Source: CAKZYD01 sp039026755 (lineage in GTDB: Bacteria; Pseudomonadota; Alphaproteobacteria; Sphingomonadales; CAKZYD01). From it: a stretch of 44,106 bases of DNA. Positions within the stretch are counted from its first letter, which is position 1, and each line of letters opens with the position of its first letter. This document shows, one piece after another, positions 16,134 through 23,447 of this stretch. Both the position numbers and the translations under genes were made by a program. Below the pieces are notes generated by a model. The model ran no database searches, was not told where the DNA came from, and saw only the letters and a program-made list of their open reading frames with translations. Location: positions 1-44,106 of the forward strand of contig JBCCLR010000005.1 in assembly GCA_039026755.1 (NCBI GenBank), written 5' to 3'.

Positions 16134-17261
16134 TTAGGTATCGGCGGTTTTGCGGGCGTCGATAAATGCCCCTTGCGCCACGTCGTCCCAACCACGGGCT
16201 TTAGCAAGCGCAGCGCTAAAACTGGCTGCGACGCGGCCGGTCAACGCGTCAGACGCGGCCACTTCGTCCAGCAGCTTGCTCCATTCTTTGGTTGCTGCTG
16301 CCATGATGTCCGCCGGGAAGGTGCGCGGGACGATGCCATGCTGGCTGCGCAGCACTTCAAGTGCTTCCGCGTTGCGCGCGTTATATTCGGCCAGCATCAG
16401 ATGGGTTTCTGCAGCGCAGGCTTCTTTTATAATTTGCTGCTGTACCGGTGCGAGGCTATTTAACACATCCAGGTTGACGCCCAGGGTCAGTGTTGAGCCT
16501 GGCTCGTGAAAGCCCGGGCCATAATAGTAGGGCGCTGCCGTATGGAAGCCCAGCGCAATGTCATTCCAAGGCCCAATCCACTCGGTTGCATCGATATTGC
16601 CTTGGCTGAGCGCCAAATACAGCTCATTGCCCGCTTTGGTCACAGGCGTTGCGCCAAGCCGCCGCAAAATTTCTCCGCCCAAGCCGGGCATGCGGATGCG
16701 CAAACCTTTTAGGTCGTCAATCGCGTTTATCTCCCGCTTAAACCAGCCGCCCATTTGCGTACCGGTGTTGCCGGCAGCGAACGGTTTGATATTAAACCCG
16801 CCAGACAGTTCATCCCACAGCTCTTGCCCGCCTTGAAAGTTAATCCATGCGGCCATTTCATCAGCGGTCATCCCAAACGGCACTGACGCATAAAAGTTAT
16901 AGGCAAGCGACTTGGCCTGCCAATAATAATCCGCGCCGTGGTACATATCGGCCTTGCCCGCCGATACAGCGTCAAAAGCGTCAAACGCTTGCACCAAATC
17001 ACCCGCGGCATAGACGCGGATATCAAGCGAACCTTGGCTGAGGGCGGTAATACGGTCCGCCAGGCGCTGCGCCCCGGTGCCGAGGCCTTGCAAGCTTTTC
17101 GGCCAGGTGGTGACCATTTTGAGCGTGCGCTTTTTCAGCTTTGGCCCAGCATTTTGATCCGCGTCCGCGTTCTCGCCACTGCATGCGCCAATGGTTGCTG
17201 CGGCAACCCCCAGGCCAAGCATCTTGCGTCTATTGGCAGTCTTTGCAGTGGTCTCACGCAC
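16134..17261 (-). CDS. TRAP transporter substrate-binding lipoprotein, TakP-like
   Basis: 375 residues from a GTG at 17261, which GGGGAAA precedes at good spacing. The signal sequence has NRRKMLGLG (twin-arginine-like) and a lipobox ending IGAC, so the protein is probably a Tat-routed lipoprotein anchored in the periplasm. The mature part begins with KMVTTWPKSLQGLG, typical of the TakP/mannitol-chloroaromatic branch of DctP proteins, and contains LKGLRIRMPGLGGEILRRLGATPV and DATEWIGPWNDIALGFH. TakP binds 2-oxo acids such as pyruvate; relatives bind other carboxylates. The ligand here is unknown, but the context of D-amino-acid enzymes suggests a 2-oxo acid or an amino acid. Confidence 0.88.
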   Translation of the reverse strand: MRETTAKTANRRKMLGLGVAAATIGACSGENADADQNAGPKLKKRTLKMVTTWPKSLQGLGTGAQRLADRITALSQGSLDIRVYAAGDLVQAFDAFDAVSAGKADMYHGADYYWQAKSLAYNFYASVPFGMTADEMAAWINFQGGQELWDELSGGFNIKPFAAGNTGTQMGGWFKREINAIDDLKGLRIRMPGLGGEILRRLGATPVTKAGNELYLALSQGNIDATEWIGPWNDIALGFHTAAPYYYGPGFHEPGSTLTLGVNLDVLNSLAPVQQQIIKEACAAETHLMLAEYNARNAEALEVLRSQHGIVPRTFPADIMAAATKEWSKLLDEVAASDALTGRVAASFSAALAKARGWDDVAQGAFIDARKTADT

Positions 17262-17290
17262 AGCGATTTCCCCAAGGTCTTTTTGGTTAT

Positions 17291-18034
17291 TTATTCAGTA
17301 TTATAATCGCGCCGTTTCCAGCCATCCGGGCCGAGATATTCCAGCGGCTTAAAGCGCGATTTGTAATCCATTTTATCTGAATCTTCGATCCAGTAGCCAA
17401 GATATACAAAGCGTTGGCGGCGGGCCACTGCGGCATGGATATGGTGCAAAATGATGTAGGTGCCCAAGGACCGGCGCGTCTGCGCGGGGTCATAAAAGCT
17501 ATAGACCATACTCAGGCCATCGGTCAGGACGTCGGATAAGCAGCACGCGATGAGCTGGCCAGGCTGGCCGTCCACACCTGGCAACCGGTATTCAAACAGC
17601 CGGGTGTCAACTGGCGAGTGTTCAACCATGTCGGCATATTCTTGAAAATCCATATCGGCCATGCCGCCGCTGGGGTGACGATTGGAGAGATAGGTTTTGA
17701 GCAACCGGTATTGTTCGCGCGTTGCGATGGCATCGGTCACTGTTGCCGTTAAATCCTCATTGCGGTTGCCGACCCGGCGCAGATTTCGTGAGTTTTGGAA
17801 TTCATCTGCAACCACCCGAACCGAGATACAGGCCGTACAGTTCTCACACGCAGGCCGATAGGCAACCGACTGAGATCGGCGAAAGCCAACCCGGCTCAGT
17901 GCGTCATTAAGCGGGGCCGCTTCATCGCCGCGCAATTCAGTGAAGACTTTCCTTTCTTGACGTCCCGGAAGGTAAGGACAGGGCGCAGGCGCGGTCACAT
18001 AAAAGCGTGGAAACTGAAGAGACTGATCGGTCAC
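17291..18034 (-). CDS. bpt: Aspartate/glutamate leucyltransferase (N-end rule)
   Basis: 247 residues from the GTG at 18034 (VTDQSLQFPRFYVTAPAPCP). Bpt transfers leucine from Leu-tRNA to proteins starting with Asp or Glu, marking them for ClpS/ClpAP. Family motifs are intact: YVTAPAPCPYLPGRQERKVFT, the cysteine-rich YRPACENCTACISVRV, and near the C-terminus YLGYWIEDSDKMDYKSRFKPLE. A TTG at 18076 would add 14 residues that do not resemble the family. Neither start has a clear ribosome site. It lies 29 bases upstream of the TRAP binding-protein gene on the same strand, so read-through is plausible, although I know of no functional link. Confidence 0.88.
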   Translation of the reverse strand: MTDQSLQFPRFYVTAPAPCPYLPGRQERKVFTELRGDEAAPLNDALSRVGFRRSQSVAYRPACENCTACISVRVVADEFQNSRNLRRVGNRNEDLTATVTDAIATREQYRLLKTYLSNRHPSGGMADMDFQEYADMVEHSPVDTRLFEYRLPGVDGQPGQLIACCLSDVLTDGLSMVYSFYDPAQTRRSLGTYIILHHIHAAVARRQRFVYLGYWIEDSDKMDYKSRFKPLEYLGPDGWKRRDYNTE

Positions 18035-18121
18035 AAGCGCGGTGCAAACGTCATAGTTAAAAGTCGTTCGCAACAATAGGCGGGGCGCGAAGTTCTACCA
18101 AGCAGTTTTCTTAGTTAACGC

Positions 18122-18141
18122 GCCAAAAAGCTGCTTTTTTG
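18122..18141. terminator. AT-rich hairpin between motB and bpt
   Basis: CCAAAAAGCTGCTTTTTTGG lies 12 bases beyond the motB stop in the gap to bpt. CCAAAAA pairs with TTTTTGG. The stem is weak and the run of T/A is symmetric, so it could act as a modest bidirectional terminator for motB; the upstream gene bpt reads away from it. Low certainty. Confidence 0.25.
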
Positions 18142-18153
18142 GGTATTTTGTCG

Positions 18154-19071
18154 TTAATACGCGCCGAAGTCTGGAGCGAGCACGGGCGCTTCGCGCAGGA
18201 GCAGCAGAGTGACGCGCTTGTTTTCCGGGCGTAGTGGCTCGTCTGGAAATAGCGGGTCGGTTGCTGCTTTGCCAGTAACATCTGAGAACCGGTCTGCACG
18301 CACTTTGGCCGCGCGGATAACCCGCCGAGCAGCATTGGCGCGGTCAGCGCTCAACTCCCAATTGCCATAGTCGCCAGGCGCGGCAGGCGCTGAATCGGTA
18401 TGACCGGCGATCGAAATGCGATTGGGCAGACCTTGGACAACCTTTCCCACCATCGTCAAAAGATCACGCGCAAACGGGTAAAGCTCTGCCGACCCACGTT
18501 TAAACATGGAACGGCGATCTTTATCGATCAATTGAATGCGCAGGCCATCCGGCGTTTGTTCAATGATGATCTGATCTTGGTGGCGTTTGAGTGTTTCAGA
18601 TTCTTGGATTGCGGTTTTAAGGGCGCGTTCGACTGAGCCAAACATCTTATCTTCGCGCTTAACCACCTTCACTTCCCAATCATAGGACGCTTTTTCATCG
18701 GCTACGGCCGCGCGGTAGGAATCCCCAGATTGCGCATCACTGTCAGATACAGTGTTGGGATCATTCGGCGTTGCGTCAAAGCTTATGGTGGCTGAACCGG
18801 ACTTTGAAGCGCCAGAGCTTTCCATTGCTGTCCCGCCCAAAATGCCGCCAGCGCCGGACGAGTTCGACATTGATGCATTGGTTGGCGTGAAATAATCAGC
18901 CAGGCCCTGCAGGGTGACTTCATCCGACACATTCAGCAGCCATAAGAGCATGAAGAAGGCCATCATGGCGGTGGTAAAATCAGCATATGCGACTTTCCAG
19001 GCACCGCCATGGTGGCCACCGCCGGAGACTTTCTTCACTTTCTTAATCAGTATGGGGCGTTCGTCTGCCAT
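18154..19071 (-). CDS. motB: Flagellar motor stator protein MotB
   Basis: 305 residues from the ATG at 19071 (an in-frame TTG at 19089 is the alternative). MotB forms the proton-driven stator with MotA. The single transmembrane helix carries the proton-binding Asp at about residue 31 in AYADFTTAMMAFFMLLWLL. A Ser/Gly/Asp-rich linker (about 65-115) is followed by an OmpA-like peptidoglycan-binding domain with ISIAGHTDSAP and NWELSADRANAARRVI. The long linker is common in alphaproteobacterial MotB. motA is not adjacent in this window, so the stator genes are split. Confidence 0.93.
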   Translation of the reverse strand: MADERPILIKKVKKVSGGGHHGGAWKVAYADFTTAMMAFFMLLWLLNVSDEVTLQGLADYFTPTNASMSNSSGAGGILGGTAMESSGASKSGSATISFDATPNDPNTVSDSDAQSGDSYRAAVADEKASYDWEVKVVKREDKMFGSVERALKTAIQESETLKRHQDQIIIEQTPDGLRIQLIDKDRRSMFKRGSAELYPFARDLLTMVGKVVQGLPNRISIAGHTDSAPAAPGDYGNWELSADRANAARRVIRAAKVRADRFSDVTGKAATDPLFPDEPLRPENKRVTLLLLREAPVLAPDFGAY

Positions 19072-19160
19072 GCTGTCCACGCTGCTCAATGCGGGGTTAA
19101 CCGCTGCCTTTACGCGGTAACAGTAACGCGGCTTGCGTTAACAGGGCTTAAATTAGCGCT

Positions 19161-20420
19161 CTATGCCTCGATCTCTGCACCGCGCTTTTGGACTTCAAAA
19201 CCTTTGTTTTTGAGATCATCGATAATGAGCTGCAGGCCGGCCTCATCGCGGGTTTCAACATCGAGGTCGCAGTAAGTGCCTTTGGCGGGCAGGTTGGTGT
19301 GTAGACGATGGTGGTTTACGTCGATGATGTTGCCGCCGTGGTCGGCAACGGCTTGCGCGATTTTGACCAGTTGGCCGGGGATATCGCGCATGCGAATGCG
19401 CAGCCGCGCCAGCCGGCCCTCGCGGATCAAATCGCGCACCAAGATGGCCGACAACAGCCGCGGGTCAATATTGCCGCCGCAAATTACCAGGCCGACTTTC
19501 TTTCCTGCAAAGCGCTCTGGATAGGCCAGCACCGCTGATAGGCCAGCCGCGCCGGCGCCTTCGGCAACGGTTTTTTCCACGTTTAGCAGCATGGAGACGC
19601 CGTGCTCTAGGTCATCTTCGCTCACGGTCACTATGTCATCGACCAGCGCGCGGACGATCTTTTGCGTCAGGTCACCTGGATGCTTCACAGCAATACCTTC
19701 CGCCAGGCTATCGCCGCCGCTTGGCATCGCATCGCCGCGTATCGCTGACAACATGGACGGGAACAGCTCTGCCTGCACCCCGACAATCTCGATATCTGGA
19801 TTAATATCCTTCGCAGCAACGGCCATGCCGCTGATGAGCCCGCCACCGCCAATGGGAATAACAAGGCAATCCAAATTGGGGAACTTATCAAGAAACTCGA
19901 GCGCAATAGTCCCTTGCCCGGCAATCACATAAGGCGTGTCAAAGGGGTGCACAAAGACCATGTCGTCGCGCGCGGCGATCATTTTGGCATGGTCAGTTGC
20001 TTCTTCGAGGACTTGGCCGTGCACGATGACCTCTGCCCCCAGCACGGCGGTATTTTCCACTTTGACCAGGGGCGTGCCTTCGGGCATGACGATTTTGGCG
20101 GGAATGCCGAGCCGTGTTGCATGATGGGCAACACCTTGCGCATGATTGCCGGCAGACATCGCTACAACGCCGCGCCGGCGCTCATCATCATCCAGCTGCA
20201 GCAGAAAATTAAGCGCGCCGCGCTCTTTAAAAGAGGCGGTAAATTGCAGGTTTTCAAACTTCAAATACAGGGAGCAGCCGGCAATCGCGCTGAGCGTCTG
20301 GCTTTGTTCGCAGGGCGTTCGGCGGATTGCATCAGAAATAGACGCAGCCGCATCGTGCACCATTTCTGGTGTAACTTGCAGGTCTTCTAATGTGGCGGCG
20401 TCTTCGCCCATGCCGATCAT
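19161..20420 (-). CDS. Threonine ammonia-lyase with C-terminal ACT domain
   Basis: 419 residues. PLP domain (about 15-330): substrate loop LKFENLQFTASFKERGA with the cofactor lysine in ASFKERGA, AGNHAQGVAHHATRLG, and the phosphate-binding loop IGGGGLISG. An ACT domain follows (about 338-410: RLRIRMRDIPGQLVKIAQAVADHG). This layout fits the catabolic/allosteric threonine dehydratase group (TdcB-like with one ACT domain), converting threonine to 2-oxobutyrate and ammonia. Serine/threonine racemase-like side activities are known in relatives. It is divergent from the next gene across 128 bases. Confidence 0.9.
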   Translation of the reverse strand: MIGMGEDAATLEDLQVTPEMVHDAAASISDAIRRTPCEQSQTLSAIAGCSLYLKFENLQFTASFKERGALNFLLQLDDDERRRGVVAMSAGNHAQGVAHHATRLGIPAKIVMPEGTPLVKVENTAVLGAEVIVHGQVLEEATDHAKMIAARDDMVFVHPFDTPYVIAGQGTIALEFLDKFPNLDCLVIPIGGGGLISGMAVAAKDINPDIEIVGVQAELFPSMLSAIRGDAMPSGGDSLAEGIAVKHPGDLTQKIVRALVDDIVTVSEDDLEHGVSMLLNVEKTVAEGAGAAGLSAVLAYPERFAGKKVGLVICGGNIDPRLLSAILVRDLIREGRLARLRIRMRDIPGQLVKIAQAVADHGGNIIDVNHHRLHTNLPAKGTYCDLDVETRDEAGLQLIIDDLKNKGFEVQKRGAEIEA

Positions 20421-20548
20421 CTTTCTTCTTTATTCCTCACTCAATTCTTTAGCGCCTACACGCTTCCACACTGAGATAAAAGCAATTGCTCTTGTTTCGC
20501 ATGCATCTTTTGGTTTTAACGCATTGAAACAGCGTGTGGGAGCAGCAA

Positions 20549-21418
20549 ATGAAATGTGCGTTTATTGGCCTTGGGGTCATGGGGTTTCATATGGCCGGGC
20601 ATTTGCAAACAGCAGGGCACCAGGTAACTGTCTTTAACCGGACTGCTGAAAAGGCGCAGGCTTGGGCCAAGACATTTGGCGGCACACCCGCAGCCACGCC
20701 CGGCGAGGCCGCGCAGGGTGCTGATTTTGTGATGGCCTGTGTGGGCCGCGACGCTGATGTTGAAGCCGTGACCATCGGCGAAGGTGGAGCCTTTCACACA
20801 ATGGCGCCAGGCGCAGTTTTTATTGACCACACGACCGCATCGGCTGATCTCGCGCGTGCCCTATGGCAGCGCGGGCGCGATATTGGGATTGATGTGCTTG
20901 ACGCGCCGGTGTCTGGCGGGGAAGCGGGCGCGCAAAATGGCCAGCTCACCATCATGGTCGGCGGCAGCGAGGCGGTGTTTGAGAAAGCCGCGCCGGTCTT
21001 AAAATGCTATGCAAAACAGGTTGGGCTTATGGGCCCCGCCGGCGCGGGCCAAGCCACCAAAATGGTGAACCAAATCTGCATTGCCGGCCTGGTCCAAGGC
21101 CTCTCGGAGGCGATCCATTTTGGCCAAGCAGCCGGGCTTGATATTGCCAAAGTCGTTGACGTGATTTCACAAGGGGCTGCGGGCTCCTGGCAGATGGCAA
21201 ATCGCGCAGAAACGATGGCAGCGGGCAAGTTTGATTTCGGCTTTGCCGTGGATTGGATGCGCAAAGATTTGGGCATTGTTTTTGCCGAAGCCGAGCGGCT
21301 TGGCCTTGATTTGCCGATCACAAAAATGGTTGACCAGTTTTATGCCGAAGTGCAGGCAAATGGTGGTGGGCGCTATGATACGTCTTCGCTGATAACGCGC
21401 TTTTCAAGCAAACGGTAG
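20549..21418 (+). CDS. 3-hydroxyisobutyrate dehydrogenase-family oxidoreductase
   Basis: 289 residues from the ATG at 20549, preceded by GGGAG at 20538-20542; an upstream in-frame GTG at 20534 is less likely. The N-terminal Rossmann motif is AFIGLGVMGFHMAGHL with Asn-Arg after the second strand (VFNRT), indicating NADP preference. The substrate motif DAPVSGGEAGAQNGQLTIMVGG and the catalytic Lys region GAGQATKMVNQICIAG are typical of beta-hydroxyacid dehydrogenases. Candidates include 3-hydroxyisobutyrate dehydrogenase, tartronate-semialdehyde reductase and glyoxylate/succinic semialdehyde reductase (GLYR). Motifs do not separate these. Confidence 0.88.
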   Translation: MKCAFIGLGVMGFHMAGHLQTAGHQVTVFNRTAEKAQAWAKTFGGTPAATPGEAAQGADFVMACVGRDADVEAVTIGEGGAFHTMAPGAVFIDHTTASADLARALWQRGRDIGIDVLDAPVSGGEAGAQNGQLTIMVGGSEAVFEKAAPVLKCYAKQVGLMGPAGAGQATKMVNQICIAGLVQGLSEAIHFGQAAGLDIAKVVDVISQGAAGSWQMANRAETMAAGKFDFGFAVDWMRKDLGIVFAEAERLGLDLPITKMVDQFYAEVQANGGGRYDTSSLITRFSSKR

Positions 21419-21427
21419 TTGGGCTTT

Positions 21428-21458
21428 TGCCGTGTTGACGGCCTGCAGGCGCACGGCA
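21428..21458 (+). terminator. Hairpin after the hydroxyacid dehydrogenase gene
   Basis: TGCCGTG (21428-21434) pairs with CACGGCA (21452-21458); the loop contains the palindrome GCCTGCAGGC (21441-21450). It begins 10 bases after the stop codon. There is no T-tract, so it is not a standard intrinsic terminator, but its position fits a transcript end or mRNA-stabilising stem. Confidence 0.3.
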
Positions 21459-21545
21459 GTTATAGCCTTGAATGGCATCTAAAACACCCGGTGTTTCGAT
21501 GAGGTCACTTACTGTGATGCCAGTGGGTGTATGGCAAAAAAATGT

Positions 21546-21575
21546 TGAAATCGGGCATATTAACGTCCGATTTCA
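21546..21575. repeat. Inverted repeat TGAAATCGG/CCGATTTCA
   Basis: Perfect 9-base arms (21546-21554 and 21567-21575) with a 12-base spacer lie about 100 bases upstream of the GTG start of the CTERM protein. The position fits an operator or a 5' leader hairpin for that gene. No T-tract follows the second arm. Confidence 0.4.
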
Positions 21576-21677
21576 GAGGTTCCTGCCGAACAACTCCAAG
21601 GATACAAACGAAATGACAACCATTTGATGTGATGACGGGGGCCGAAGAGTTTTGTTTGCGTATCGGAGTAACGCCAC

Positions 21678-22361
21678 GTGCTTGCAGCCCACAGAATCTT
21701 GCTTCTCGCTGCCTTCTTTAGTGTTCTTGTGTGTGAAGGACGCGCCTCGACGCTTCTCTACAGTGAAGACTTTAGCGGCCAAGATGGTCAAGGCGCCGTT
21801 GGGGGGCCAAGTGGTCCGACGATTGATACCAGCCTTGTTGATTGGACAATCGAAGACACGTCATCAAAAAACTTTGCGAGCCTCAAAACAAACAATGCGG
21901 ACGAGACGTTTTCTGTTATTGCAGGACGGGTTGAGGCGCGCGAAACCGGTCCGCGATTGCGTTGGATATCCCCAACGATCGATACGCGTGGATTTCGAAA
22001 CCTGGAGCTAGCAATCGATTTTAGCGAGGCGGGGTCGCTCCAAAATAACGATAATATCCGGGTTTGGTATTCGGTGGATGGAGATCCTTCTTTCACGTTG
22101 ATCCCAAACTTCAACGGCGCAGGCAACGGGAACAACACGTTCCGCAATGATTTTCCTGACACCACGCTAACTGAAAGTCTTATCGCTGGGGATTCGCTTC
22201 GTTTGCGCGTGGATTTCCGGGTCCGTGGCAACGGCCAACGTCAATTCATGGACAATATCAAGGTTGTGGGCAGTGTGCCTGTGCCGGCGAGTGGCGCGCT
22301 CATGGCCGGTGCGGTCGGTTTGTTTTTATGCTGCCGTCGGCGGCTTATGAGACGCCGCTAA
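21678..22361 (+). CDS. Exported protein with VPxPA-type CTERM sorting signal
   Basis: 227 residues from a GTG at 21678 with GGAG 9 bases upstream. A signal peptide (core LLLAAFFSVLV) is followed by a beta-rich domain (STLLYSEDFSGQDGQG, RWISPTIDTRGFRNLELAID, IRVWYSVDGDP) resembling lectin-like or carbohydrate-binding jelly-roll exported proteins. The end is VPVPASGALMAGAVGLFLCC followed by an Arg cluster, the three-part sorting signal (motif, membrane helix, basic tail) recognised by exosortases. The protein is therefore probably cleaved and attached or released at the cell surface. Its body is unlike that of the two CTERM proteins near 39-40 kb. The biological role is unknown. Confidence 0.75.
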   Translation: MLAAHRILLLAAFFSVLVCEGRASTLLYSEDFSGQDGQGAVGGPSGPTIDTSLVDWTIEDTSSKNFASLKTNNADETFSVIAGRVEARETGPRLRWISPTIDTRGFRNLELAIDFSEAGSLQNNDNIRVWYSVDGDPSFTLIPNFNGAGNGNNTFRNDFPDTTLTESLIAGDSLRLRVDFRVRGNGQRQFMDNIKVVGSVPVPASGALMAGAVGLFLCCRRRLMRRR

Positions 22362-22397
22362 ATCCTTGCCCTAGCGCGCCGCACGACGAGCGCTGGT

Positions 22398-23399
22398 CTA
22401 CGTCGCCCGCATTTTTAGTAACGCCGCCGCCTTAGGCGCGAAATAGCTGAGCACGCCATTGGCGCCAGCGCGTTTAAAGCACATCAGGCTTTCTAAGATC
22501 GCCGCCTCCTCATCGAGCCAGCCATTCTGAACCGCAGCCATCACCATCGCGTACTCGCCTGAAACTTGGTAAGCGAAGGTCGGCATGGAAAACTCGGCCT
22601 TTACACGCTGGATGATGTCGAGATAAGGCAGACCGGGTTTGACCATCACGCTGTCTGCCCCTTCTGCGATATCAAGCGCCACTTCGCGCAGCGCCTCATC
22701 GGTGTTTGCCGGGTCCATTTGATAGGTCCGCTTGTCTCCCTTAAGCCGGCCGCCGGAGCCGACGGCTTCGCGGAACGGCCCATAAAATGCCGATGCGTAT
22801 TTGGCGGCATAGCTCATGATTTGAACATTGGTAAATCCGTCCGCGTCAAGCGCAGCGCGGATCGCACCGATCCGGCCATCCATCATGTCCGATGGCGCAA
22901 TAATATCTGCGCCTGAACGCGCTTGATTGAGCGATTGCTTGGTTAAGATTGCAACCGTCTCATCATTGAGGATTTCGCCTTCCTCAGTCAGTAGGCCATC
23001 ATGGCCATGGTCGGTATAAGGGTCGAGCGCGACATCTGTAAGTACGCCAACATCTGCGCCCATGGCCGCAATAGCCCGTGTCGCCTGACACATAAGGTTC
23101 TCAGGATTAAGCGCTTCTTCACCGCCGGGCGTGCGGCGATCACTTTGCGTGTTGGGAAAGAGTGCTATGCAGCCGATGCCAAGCGATACCGCTTCGTCGA
23201 TTGCGGCGGGGAGCATATCAACGCTAAGGCGTTCAACGCCCGGCATGGCGCCTATGGGCTGGCGTTCATTGCTGCCTGGGCAGACGAACACCGGCCAAAT
23301 CAAATCAGCCGGCGATAGGGTGGTTTCTTGCACAAGGCGGCGAGACCAGGCGCGTTGGCGAACGCGCCTCAGTCGGGTCGTAGGATAGGCTGCAGACAT
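22398..23399 (-). CDS. hemB: Delta-aminolevulinic acid dehydratase (porphobilinogen synthase)
   Basis: 333 residues, full length. HemB condenses two 5-aminolevulinate molecules to porphobilinogen in haem synthesis. Active-site lysines appear in SYAAKYASAFYGPFREA and SVMVKPGLPYLD. The metal-loop region reads LTDVALDPYTDHGHDG without the Cys cluster of zinc-dependent enzymes, so this is the magnesium/potassium-type HemB usual in alphaproteobacteria. APSDMMDGRIGAIR is the family signature. It is convergent with the CTERM gene, 36 bases apart. Confidence 0.96.
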   Translation of the reverse strand: MSAAYPTTRLRRVRQRAWSRRLVQETTLSPADLIWPVFVCPGSNERQPIGAMPGVERLSVDMLPAAIDEAVSLGIGCIALFPNTQSDRRTPGGEEALNPENLMCQATRAIAAMGADVGVLTDVALDPYTDHGHDGLLTEEGEILNDETVAILTKQSLNQARSGADIIAPSDMMDGRIGAIRAALDADGFTNVQIMSYAAKYASAFYGPFREAVGSGGRLKGDKRTYQMDPANTDEALREVALDIAEGADSVMVKPGLPYLDIIQRVKAEFSMPTFAYQVSGEYAMVMAAVQNGWLDEEAAILESLMCFKRAGANGVLSYFAPKAAALLKMRAT

Positions 23400-23447
23400 C
23401 GCCGCACATGAGCAAGAGTTGGCGGCAAAGTCAACGTTCGTGCGTGG

